A stretch of 64,000 nucleotides of DNA from Mycobacterium sp. ITM-2016-00316 (GTDB lineage: Bacteria; Actinomycetota; Actinomycetes; Mycobacteriales; Mycobacteriaceae), in NCBI RefSeq assembly GCF_002968335.2, contig NZ_CP134398.1, forward strand, positions 4,774,001 to 4,838,000, given 5' to 3'. A program made the translations under genes and the position numbers. Below the pieces are notes generated by a model. The model was not told where the DNA came from and made no database searches. It worked only from the letters and a program-made list of their open reading frames with translations. This document shows, piece after piece, positions 36,547-43,425 of the stretch; position 1 is the stretch's first letter; every line of letters begins with the position of its first letter.

Positions 36547-36673
36547 GCGGTTGCCTCGCAGGCTCGGCTACCGCATGCCGTCTGTCGATTCGCTCCGCAA
36601 GCTTCGCTCATGCGGTTGCCTCGCAGGCTCGGCTACCGCATGTCGTCTGTCGATTCGCTCCGCAAGCTGCGCT
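36544..36673. repeat. 65-bp tandem duplication covering the start codon of the small membrane protein gene
   Basis: Units at 36544-36608 and 36609-36673 differ at only two positions (36578 C / 36643 T; 36604 T / 36669 G). Each unit begins with an imperfect hairpin: CATGCGGTTGCC (36544-36555) pairs with GGCTACCGCATG (36566-36577) with one mismatch. The duplicated copy also contains an ATG-like end, but only the first is in frame with the gene. Confidence 0.9.
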
Positions 36674-36681
36674 CATGCCGC

Positions 36682-37431
36682 TCAGTCTGCCGTGCGCAGC
36701 AGGTAGATGTCCATGATCCAGCCGTGCCGTTCCCTTGCCGCGGCGCGCATTTCGGCGATCTGCTCACCCACCTCGCCGACGGTGCCGTGGACGAGCAACT
36801 CGTCGGGCGTGCCGAGGTAGGCACCCCACCAGATCCGGGTGTCGGGCAGGGTACGCAGGAACGAACATTCGCCGTCGAGCATCACCACGGCCGCCCCGTG
36901 CACACCCTCATCCCGCAGCCGGCGACCGGTGGTGATGAGGACGGCCTCGCCAATATCGTTGAGCGGGATGCGATGCCGCGCGGTGAGCGCCTGGATGGCG
37001 GTGATGCCGGGAATCACGTCGAAGTCGAATTCCACATGCTCGGCGACGCGGTCCAGGATGCGCAGCGTGCTGTCATACAGCGACGGGTCGCCCCAGGCCA
37101 GGAATGCCCCGACTCCGTCGGGGCCGAGTTCGGTCTCGATGGCCCGCGCCCACAGCGCGGCGCGCGCGGCGTGCCAGTCGCTGACGGCCTGCTCGTAGGC
37201 GGGCCCGTCGGTCGCCGGGGCCCTCTTGGGGTCCGGCAGTGCGACGAACCGGTAGCCGGGTTCGTCGATGAACCGCTCGCAGATGAGCCGCCGCAGTGCG
37301 ACCAGATCGTCCTTGGCGTCGCCCTTGTCCATGGCGAAGAAGACCTGCGTGTCATTGAGCGCCGAGATGGCCTGCGCCGTCACGTAGTCGGGATCGCCCG
37401 CACCGATACCGATGACATGAATTGTGCGCAC
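36682..37431 (-). CDS. cobF: Precorrin-6A synthase (deacetylating)
   Basis: 249 residues. SAM-dependent methylase of the aerobic cobalamin pathway that methylates C-1 of precorrin-5 and releases acetate. The N-terminus HVIGIGAGDPDYVTAQAIS is the SAM-fold tetrapyrrole methylase signature, and ALPDPKRAP and GAFLAWGDPSLYDST follow. No other cob gene lies nearby. M. tuberculosis has lost cobF, while other mycobacteria keep it near the fpg gene, as here. The gap to the AurF-like gene carries TACC-type repeats that could serve either. Confidence 0.93.
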   Translation of the reverse strand: MRTIHVIGIGAGDPDYVTAQAISALNDTQVFFAMDKGDAKDDLVALRRLICERFIDEPGYRFVALPDPKRAPATDGPAYEQAVSDWHAARAALWARAIETELGPDGVGAFLAWGDPSLYDSTLRILDRVAEHVEFDFDVIPGITAIQALTARHRIPLNDIGEAVLITTGRRLRDEGVHGAAVVMLDGECSFLRTLPDTRIWWGAYLGTPDELLVHGTVGEVGEQIAEMRAAARERHGWIMDIYLLRTAD

Positions 37432-37466
37432 CCGCGAAGGCTAGCGGGGCCACCGCAGGAGAGAAT

Positions 37467-37500
37467 TACCCAGTACCGCGGGTATTGACTACCGCTGGTA
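37467..37500 (+). promoter_or_regulatory. TACCCAGTACC motif with TACCGCnGGTA direct repeats
   Basis: TACCCAGTACCGCGGGTA (37467-37484) has the same first 11 bases as 8825-8835. It overlaps TACCGCGGGTA at 37474-37484, which recurs as TACCGCTGGTA at 37490-37500. The site lies between cobF and the AurF-like gene, 36 nt from the first and 45 nt from the second start. Confidence 0.5.
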
Positions 37501-37545
37501 TCGAACGTAGCTTCAAGGCTCACGCACCATTCGAGGGAGTCGACG

Positions 37546-38739
37546 ATGACAGCTTCGGTGAAGACACAGACCACTCGCGCGGAGTTCGCCGAACGCCTGC
37601 TCAAGGGGTCGGTGCGCAAGTCCTACGAACCCGTCGTGGATATCGACTGGGAAGCGCCGCTGGATCCGGACAAGTTCTATCTGCCACCCAAGGTGGTGTC
37701 GCTGTACGGCACGCCGATCTGGGAGGCGATGAGCCGGGCCGAGCAGATCGAACTGTCCCGCCAGGAACTGGTGAACACGCTGTCAGCCGGCATCTGGTTC
37801 GAGAACATCCTGAACCAGGCACTGCTGCGCAAGATGATGCACCAGGACCCGACCGCGGCCACCACCCACTACGAACTCACCGAACTCGGCGACGAGACCC
37901 GGCACATGGTGATGTTCGGCAAGGCCATCGCCAAGGTCGGTGCCGATCCGGTGCGCCCCAGGCTCTATCAACGCATCGCCATCAACGCCCTGCCGTTCGC
38001 GTTCCGCGGGTCGGTGCTGTGGGTCGCCGCGCTGATCGGCGAGGAGATCTTCGACTCGCTGCAACGCCAGATGATGGACGATGACGAACTGCAGCCGGTG
38101 GTGCAGCGCCTGATGCGCATCCATGTCACCGAGGAGGCCCGCCACATCCAGTTCGCCCGCGACGGACTGCGCAAGCGCATGCCGACGATGTCGCGCGCCA
38201 AGCGGATGTGGGTGGGCAACCTCAACGGACTCGGCGGACCGTTCTTCCGGTTCCTGTTCACCAACAAGGTGCAGTATCACCGGGTCGGCCTGGACGGCCG
38301 GGCGGCGCGGCGGATGGCACGCCGGTCCCCGCACCGCCACCAGGTGCAGATCGCGGGCTTCGCCCCGCTGGCCTCGTTCCTGGAGGAGGTCGGCCTGATG
38401 GGCCCGATCGCGCGGCGGATGTGGCGGCGCAGCGGATTCCTGCCCGGCGGTGCGGTACAGCCGGCCGGGCGCGCCGAGATCGAGGAATCCGAGGACCTCT
38501 ATGACGGACCCGCCACCATCGAGGGCCGGGTGTCCCGGGTCCGACTCACCGGCCACCTGGACCCGATCGATGGTCAGTACCACTGGCAGGGAACCGTTTT
38601 CGAGGCGCTGCCCGATGACGCACGCAATCCCCTGTCCATCACGATCGAAAACCGGTCCGCGTCGGCCCGGTTCACCGAACGCAGCCAGCAGGGTGGCTAC
38701 TCGATCGCCGGCGTCGGCGTTCCGCCCTTCCCGCGGTAG
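37546..38739 (+). CDS. AurF-like diiron oxygenase fused to a DUF4873 domain
   Basis: 397 residues. The N-terminal ~270 residues are a ferritin-like four-helix diiron protein related to AurF p-aminobenzoate N-oxygenase. Two ExxH metal motifs are visible, GDETRHMVMFG and TEEARHIQFARDG, together with IGEEIFDSLQ for further carboxylate ligands. A C-terminal ~85-residue DUF4873 domain (YDGPATIEGRVSRVRLTGHLDP) follows; this domain normally accompanies Baeyer-Villiger-type monooxygenases in mycobacteria. It may activate O2 to oxidise an aromatic or aliphatic substrate. The start ATG 37546 has GAGGGAG 8 nt upstream. Confidence 0.83.
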   Translation: MTASVKTQTTRAEFAERLLKGSVRKSYEPVVDIDWEAPLDPDKFYLPPKVVSLYGTPIWEAMSRAEQIELSRQELVNTLSAGIWFENILNQALLRKMMHQDPTAATTHYELTELGDETRHMVMFGKAIAKVGADPVRPRLYQRIAINALPFAFRGSVLWVAALIGEEIFDSLQRQMMDDDELQPVVQRLMRIHVTEEARHIQFARDGLRKRMPTMSRAKRMWVGNLNGLGGPFFRFLFTNKVQYHRVGLDGRAARRMARRSPHRHQVQIAGFAPLASFLEEVGLMGPIARRMWRRSGFLPGGAVQPAGRAEIEESEDLYDGPATIEGRVSRVRLTGHLDPIDGQYHWQGTVFEALPDDARNPLSITIENRSASARFTERSQQGGYSIAGVGVPPFPR

Positions 38740-38764
38740 CTCAGGTCATTCCATGCCACAGAAC

Positions 38765-38778
38765 TAGAACGTGTTCTA
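38765..38778 (+). promoter_or_regulatory. KstR-type operator (TAGAACGTGTTCTA)
   Basis: Perfect match to TnnAACnnGTTnnA; with flanking bases the palindrome extends (CTAGAACGTGTTCTAG). It overlaps the -10 TAGTAT (38777-38782) and ends 11 nt before the LLM start. Confidence 0.75.
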
Positions 38779-38782
38779 GTAT
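38777..38782 (+). promoter_or_regulatory. -10 element for the LLM gene, leaderless
   Basis: TAGTAT fits TANNNT. Its distance to the ATG at 38790 is that expected for a transcript starting at the A of ATG, and no ribosome-binding site is visible. Confidence 0.55.
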
Positions 38783-38789
38783 CGGCGTC

Positions 38790-39671
38790 ATGCGGTTCAC
38801 CTATGCGGAAGCCATGACCGATCCCAAGTACTACATCCCGTTGGCGAAAGCCGCCGACGAGGCCGGGTACCACGGGATGACCATCGCCGACAGCGTCGCC
38901 TACCCCAAGGTCTCGGACTCGACATATCCCTACACCGAGGACGGCAACCGCGAATTTCTCGACGGCAAGTCGTTCATCGAGACCTTCGCGCTCATCGGGG
39001 CATTGTCCGCGGTGACGACGAAACTCCAGTTCAACGTCTTCGTGCTCAAGCTGCCGATCCGGCCGCCGGCGCTGGTCGCCAAGCAGGCCGGTTCGCTCGC
39101 GGCGATGTTCGACAACCGCCTCAACCTCGGTGTAGGCACCAGCCCGTGGCCGGAGGACTACGAGATCATGGGCGTGCCGTACGCACGCCGCGGTAAGCGG
39201 ATGGACGAGTGCATCGACGTCATCCGCGGGCTCACCTCCGGTGACTACTTTGAGTATCACGGCGAGTTCTACGACTTCCCGTCCTTCAAGATGACCCCGG
39301 CGCCCACCAAGCCGATCCCGATCCTGATCGGTGGGCACGCGGACGCCGCGCTCAAGCGCGCCGCGCGCAACGACGGCTGGATGCACGGTGGCGGCGATCC
39401 CGCGGAGCTCGACCCACTGCTGGCCAAGCTGAAGAAGTACCGGGAGGAAGAGGAACGCATCGGCCTGGCCGACGAGTTCCAGATCCACGTCATCTCGATC
39501 GACGGTTTCACCCTGGACGGCGTCAAGCGCCTGGAGGACAAGGGCGTCACCGATGTCATCGTGGGCTTCCGGATTCCTTACATCATGGGACAGGACACCG
39601 AGCCGCTCGACGACAAGATCCGCAACTTGGAGTGGTTCGCCGAAAATGTGATCGCCAAGGCCAACGGGTAG
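38790..39671 (+). CDS. LLM-class F420-dependent oxidoreductase (Rv0940c-like)
   Basis: 293 residues. Luciferase-like TIM barrel: RFTYAEAMTDPKYYIPLAKA, FVLKLPIRPPALVAKQAGSLA, RLNLGVGTSPWPEDYEIMG, then KPIPILIGGHADAALKRAARNDGWMHGG. The strings are typical of the mycobacterial F420 clade represented by Rv0940c. The second LLM gene of the window with a KstR-type operator at its start codon, so likely part of the sterol-catabolism regulon. Substrate unknown. Confidence 0.9.
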   Translation: MRFTYAEAMTDPKYYIPLAKAADEAGYHGMTIADSVAYPKVSDSTYPYTEDGNREFLDGKSFIETFALIGALSAVTTKLQFNVFVLKLPIRPPALVAKQAGSLAAMFDNRLNLGVGTSPWPEDYEIMGVPYARRGKRMDECIDVIRGLTSGDYFEYHGEFYDFPSFKMTPAPTKPIPILIGGHADAALKRAARNDGWMHGGGDPAELDPLLAKLKKYREEEERIGLADEFQIHVISIDGFTLDGVKRLEDKGVTDVIVGFRIPYIMGQDTEPLDDKIRNLEWFAENVIAKANG

Positions 39672-39680
39672 CTCCTCGGT

Positions 39681-39695
39681 GGGTACCCGGTACCC
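39681..39695 (+). promoter_or_regulatory. GGGTACCCGGTACCC palindrome at the NTF2-like start codon
   Basis: Perfect 7+1+7 palindrome abutting the ATG at 39696. TACCCGGTACC (39684-39694) matches the TACCCAGTACC sites at 8825 and 37467 in 10 of 11 bases. Confidence 0.5.
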
Positions 39696-40067
39696 ATGAC
39701 GGACAATCTGGTCGACTCACTGCTGGACATGGAACGCGCGGGCTGGGACTCGTTGTGCGACTCCACCGGATCGGAGTTCTACGGCGCGACGATGCTCGCG
39801 GACGCGGTCATGGTGCTGGCCAACGGGATGGTGATGGACCGCCGGACCGTGGTGAACGCGCTGTCCGAATCACCGCCGTGGCGCACCTACGAGATCAGCG
39901 ATGTCCGGTGCATCCCGATCGACGACGCCAACGCGGCACTGGTCTACACCGGCACCGCGTGGCGCGACGGCGCGGAACCCGCGTTCCGGGGCGTCATGTC
40001 GAGCGTGTACCACCGCACCGGTGACGCGTGGCGGCTCGCGCTCTATCAGCAGACGCAGGTGCCGTGA
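39696..40067 (+). CDS. NTF2/SnoaL-like domain protein
   Basis: 123 residues, DUF4440-type. DNLVDSLLDMERAGWDSLCD, EFYGATMLADAVMVLANGMV and FRGVMSSVYHRTGDAWRLALYQQ fit the cone-shaped NTF2 fold (a helix pair followed by a curved sheet). Such proteins are small enzymes or ligand binders, often isomerases, hydrolases or oxidoreductase partners; no catalytic residues can be assigned. It starts 24 nt after the LLM gene and could be its partner. Confidence 0.75.
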   Translation: MTDNLVDSLLDMERAGWDSLCDSTGSEFYGATMLADAVMVLANGMVMDRRTVVNALSESPPWRTYEISDVRCIPIDDANAALVYTGTAWRDGAEPAFRGVMSSVYHRTGDAWRLALYQQTQVP

Positions 40068-40069
40068 GG

Positions 40070-41212
40070 TCAGGCGCTCTGCGCGTCGATGGCCGCCACG
40101 CTGAGCACCTGATCGAGCACGATGGTGGCGGTGCCGACCGTGGCCGACCGGTCACCATGAGCCGCCGGACGCACCCGCAGCGCACCGGTGGCCTGCGCAG
40201 TCGCGTTGCGGTACAACGTCTCCCGTAGTCCCGCGACGAAGATCTCGTGCACGCCGGCCATATCGCCGGCCACCACGATCAGCGCCGGGTTGAGCAGGTT
40301 GACCGCCGGGGCGATGCCCTCCCCCACATAGCGGCCGCTGTCGCGGACCATCCGGCGGGCCTCCGGGTCGCCGTCATTGGCGAGTTCGGCCACATCGCGC
40401 AGGTGCCGCACCGGGCGCCCCTGCTGCTGCAGGGCGCGCACGATGGCCCAGCCGCCGGCGACCGCCTCCAGACAGCCCGTGTCACCGCAGCGGCACGGAA
40501 CATCCTGTGCGGCAGGAATCTTGTTGTGCCCGAACTCGCCTGCGGCCTGACCGGCTCCGCGCAGCAGCAGGCCGCCGGCGATGATGCCCGCGCCCATCCC
40601 GCTGGAGGCCTTCAGCACCAGCACATCGTCCTCGTCGCCGCGTTCGGCGAGCGCGATGGCGTTGGCGTCGTTGTCGAGCACCACCGGCGTGCCGGTCAGG
40701 GACGGCAGCGAATCGAAATACGGCCGCAGCGCCACGCCGTCCCAGCCCCGCAGGATGGCCGATCCGCAGCTGCAGCCGCGTTCGGCGTCCACCGTGCCAG
40801 GCAGGCTCAGACCGACCCCGTAGACCGGCTCACCCGGGAACTGTTCGAGCAGCACGTCCAGGCCCTTGACCACGTCGGGCATCAGGTCGTCGGGGCCGAG
40901 CGCGACCTCCTGGTCGATATCGGCCAGCGCCAGAACGGTGCCCGCGAGGTTGCACACCGCGAGCCGGGTGCGGCTGATGCCGATGGCCACCGAGAGCACC
41001 ACACCGGCGTCGGCGTTGAAGCTCAGTTGGGTGGCCGGACGGCCGCCCGTAGAGGCCGCCGGTTGGCATTCGACGACCAGCCCGGTCTCCAGGAGCACCG
41101 CCAGTCTTGCGCCCACGGCGGTGCGGGACAGTCCGGTGCGCGCGGCGATCTCCGCGCGGGTGATCTCGCCTTGCCCCCTGATCAGGGCAAATGTCTCACC
41201 GACGCTGGTCAC
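40070..41212 (-). CDS. ROK-family transcriptional regulator
   Basis: 380 residues from GTG 41212. An N-terminal winged HTH (GEITRAEIAARTGLSRTAVGARLAVLLETG, about residues 15-45) is fused to a ROK sugar-kinase fold. The ROK ATP/phosphate motifs (VLDNDANAIALAERG, SSGMGAGIIAGG, AGEFGHNKI) and the zinc-binding CRCGDTGCLEAVAGG are intact. It usually senses sugars and represses a transporter or metabolic operon. It is divergent from an MFS transporter, and direct repeats in the 99-nt gap look like operators. Confidence 0.9.
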   Translation of the reverse strand: MTSVGETFALIRGQGEITRAEIAARTGLSRTAVGARLAVLLETGLVVECQPAASTGGRPATQLSFNADAGVVLSVAIGISRTRLAVCNLAGTVLALADIDQEVALGPDDLMPDVVKGLDVLLEQFPGEPVYGVGLSLPGTVDAERGCSCGSAILRGWDGVALRPYFDSLPSLTGTPVVLDNDANAIALAERGDEDDVLVLKASSGMGAGIIAGGLLLRGAGQAAGEFGHNKIPAAQDVPCRCGDTGCLEAVAGGWAIVRALQQQGRPVRHLRDVAELANDGDPEARRMVRDSGRYVGEGIAPAVNLLNPALIVVAGDMAGVHEIFVAGLRETLYRNATAQATGALRVRPAAHGDRSATVGTATIVLDQVLSVAAIDAQSA

Positions 41213-41270
41213 GCCTTCGATTTCACCATGAATACGTAAGTTTCGCCACTTTCAACCGAAAAGAGCAAAA

Positions 41271-41303
41271 CTAAGTTGTCGCTACGACCTAAGTCGTCCT
41301 ACG
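41271..41303 (+). promoter_or_regulatory. Direct repeats in the ROK/MFS divergent promoter
   Basis: CTAAGTTGTCGCTACG (41271-41286) and CTAAGTCGTCCTACG (41289-41303) are spaced 18 bp. They lie just before the GTG of the MFS gene and 59 nt from the regulator start. Confidence 0.5.
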
Positions 41304-41311
41304 CTGAACCG

Positions 41312-42532
41312 GTGACACCCAGCCTCGAACGCCCCACCCGCCCGCAGTCCGTCATCGCCACCGATCCCACGGTCCGATGGCTGGCCGTGTTCGCGCTGGC
41401 CCTGGGCGGTTTCGGGATCGGCACCACCGAATTCGTCGCGATGGGGCTGCTCCCCGATATCGCGGCCGGCTTCGGCATCAGCGAACCGACGGCGGGCCAT
41501 GTCATCTCCGCCTACGCCCTGGGGGTGGTGGTCGGTGCGCCGACCATCGCCGCGCTGACGGCCCGCGTGCCGCGCCGCGCCCTGCTGCTCGGGCTGATGG
41601 TGGTCTTCACCCTCGGCAACCTGGCCAGCATGGTCGCCCCGACCTACGCGACGCTGGTGATCGCGCGGTTCGTCGCCGGCCTGCCCCACGGTGCGTTCTT
41701 CGGGATCGCGGCGCTGGCCGCCGCCCATCTGATGGGGCCGCAGAACCGGGCCAAGGCCGTCGCGCACGTGCTGTCCGGTCTGACGGTCGCCACCGTGCTC
41801 GGCGTACCGATCGCGTCCTGGCTGGGCCAGGGCCTGGGCTGGCGCAGCGCCTTCGCGCTCGTCGTGTTCATCGGCGTGCTCACCGTCATCGCGCTCTGGT
41901 TCTGGCTGCCCGATCAGTTACGCACCATGCACGTCACCAGCCCGCTGACCGAGCTCGGCGCGCTGCGCCGCCCGCAGGTGCTGCTGGCCGTGCTGGTCGG
42001 CATGATCGGCTTCGGCGGCATGTTCGCGGTCTACACCTACATCAGCACCACGATGACCGATGTGTCCGGGCTGTCCCGGACACTGGTTCCGGTGGCGCTC
42101 ATGGTCTTCGGCCTCGGCATGGTCGTCGGCAACCTGGTCGGCGGACGGCTGGCCGATATCTCGGTGATCCGCGCGCTGTACCTGTCGCTGGGCCTGCTCG
42201 GCGTGCTGCTCGCGGTGTTCGTGGCCGCGGCGCACAATCCGTGGACCGCGCTGCTGGTGCTGTTCGGCATCGGCGCCGCCGGTTCGGCCGTCGGCCCCGC
42301 CCTGCAGACCCGGCTGATGGACGTGGCCCAGGATGCGCAGACGCTGGCCGCCGCGCTGAACCATTCCGCGCTCAACATCGGCAATGCGACCGGTGCGTGG
42401 GTCGGCGGCCTGGTGATCGCCGCAGGATTCGGCTACACCGCCCCGGCCGCGGCCGGCGCCGTGCTGGCCGTGGCCGGGCTGGCGGTGCTCACCGTCTCGG
42501 TATTGCTGGGCAGGTCAGCTACTCCTCGATGA
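41312..42532 (+). CDS. MFS transporter, AraJ/DHA1-type
   Basis: 406 residues from GTG 41312 (TPSLERPTRPQSVIATD); a TTG at 41276 would read through the operator-like repeats. About twelve TM segments: VFALALGGFGIGTTEFVAMGLLPDIA is the typical TM1 signature of the AraJ/Cmr-like group, RRALLLGLMVVFTLGNL is motif A and GLPHGAFFGIAALAAAHL lies in the next block. Transport substrate unknown (sugar or drug efflux). Likely controlled by the divergent ROK protein. Its 3' end overlaps DUF5709 by 14 nt. Confidence 0.88.
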   Translation: MTPSLERPTRPQSVIATDPTVRWLAVFALALGGFGIGTTEFVAMGLLPDIAAGFGISEPTAGHVISAYALGVVVGAPTIAALTARVPRRALLLGLMVVFTLGNLASMVAPTYATLVIARFVAGLPHGAFFGIAALAAAHLMGPQNRAKAVAHVLSGLTVATVLGVPIASWLGQGLGWRSAFALVVFIGVLTVIALWFWLPDQLRTMHVTSPLTELGALRRPQVLLAVLVGMIGFGGMFAVYTYISTTMTDVSGLSRTLVPVALMVFGLGMVVGNLVGGRLADISVIRALYLSLGLLGVLLAVFVAAAHNPWTALLVLFGIGAAGSAVGPALQTRLMDVAQDAQTLAAALNHSALNIGNATGAWVGGLVIAAGFGYTAPAAAGAVLAVAGLAVLTVSVLLGRSATPR

Positions 42533-42911
42533 CGTGGACCGCGGCCTCCTCGGCCGACGCCGCGCCACCGTCGATACCGACGTCGCTGCCCAGCAGATCG
42601 GACTCGCTGTCCTCGCCGAAACCGGCATCCGGTGCCACCAGCCGGCCCGAACGACGGGCCCCGACCTCGTCATCGCCGAACTGCTCGTCGGGGATGGCAT
42701 CACCGTCGAGGAGTGCCGGATCCGGCTGCTCGTCGGCCAGCCGCTCATCCAGCGATTCGTGCTCGCGCGGCTCCTGCCAGCGGTCGGGCGGTGAATATCC
42801 CTCGTCGAGCACGTCGTCGACGCCGCGATCCACGAGGGTGTCTTCCTGGGAAAGCTGGTCCTCGTCGTCGATGCTGTAGCCCTCGGCCTCTTCCGGCGTC
42901 TCTGCACTCAT
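42519..42911 (-). CDS. DUF5709 acidic protein
   Basis: 130 residues. Very acidic and helix/coil-rich (AETPEEAEGYSIDDEDQLSQEDTLVD, then DEGYSPPDRW, the DUF5709 core) with a C-terminal DLLGSDVGIDGGAASAEEAAVHV. Small actinobacterial proteins of this family are often stress-induced; no function can be assigned. Convergent overlap of 14 nt with the MFS gene. Confidence 0.8.
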   Translation of the reverse strand: MSAETPEEAEGYSIDDEDQLSQEDTLVDRGVDDVLDEGYSPPDRWQEPREHESLDERLADEQPDPALLDGDAIPDEQFGDDEVGARRSGRLVAPDAGFGEDSESDLLGSDVGIDGGAASAEEAAVHVIEE

Positions 42912-42963
42912 GCCACAACGATGTCACTGCAGCGCGCAGACGGCCACCCGTTACGGTGGACAG

Positions 42964-43425
42964 ATGACCGACTGGGCCGACGAGCATCTGGCGATGTACC
43001 TCGAATCCGGCGGGGCCAAGGGCCACATCCTGGACCTGAGCGAAGGGGGCGGCCGCGCCTTCACCACCAACTGCCTGATCCGCTACCGGGGCCGCACGTC
43101 GGGCCAGACCTATGTCAAGCCGCTCATCTACGGAAACTTCGGCGGCGAACTCGTCGTGGTGGCCTCCAAGGGCGGCGCCGACGTTCATCCGCAGTGGTAC
43201 AACAACATTCGGGCGAGTTCAACGGTCGACGTACAGGTCGCCACCCAGGCTTTCGAGGCGAGCTGGCGTGAGCTCGAGGATGAGGAGCGACACGAAGCCT
43301 GGTCGTATATGACCCACCTGTATCCGCCGTACATCACCTATCAGCAGTCGACGAGCCGCCGGATTCCACTGGTGGCGCTGGCCGTCGGCCGACCGATCGA
43401 TATCTTCACGCAGCACAGCGCTTGA
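42964..43425 (+). CDS. Nitroreductase/deazaflavin-dependent (Ddn-like) family protein
   Basis: 153 residues from ATG 42964 (TDWADEHLAMYLESGGAKGH). Split beta-barrel flavin/F420-binding fold of the Ddn family: LIRYRGRTSGQTYVKPLIYG, ELVVVASKGGADVHPQWYNN and EERHEAWSYMTHLYPPYITYQ. Mycobacterial members use F420H2 to reduce quinones, mycotoxins or nitroimidazoles. Its last 20 nt overlap the glycosyltransferase gene on the other strand. Confidence 0.87.
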   Translation: MTDWADEHLAMYLESGGAKGHILDLSEGGGRAFTTNCLIRYRGRTSGQTYVKPLIYGNFGGELVVVASKGGADVHPQWYNNIRASSTVDVQVATQAFEASWRELEDEERHEAWSYMTHLYPPYITYQQSTSRRIPLVALAVGRPIDIFTQHSA

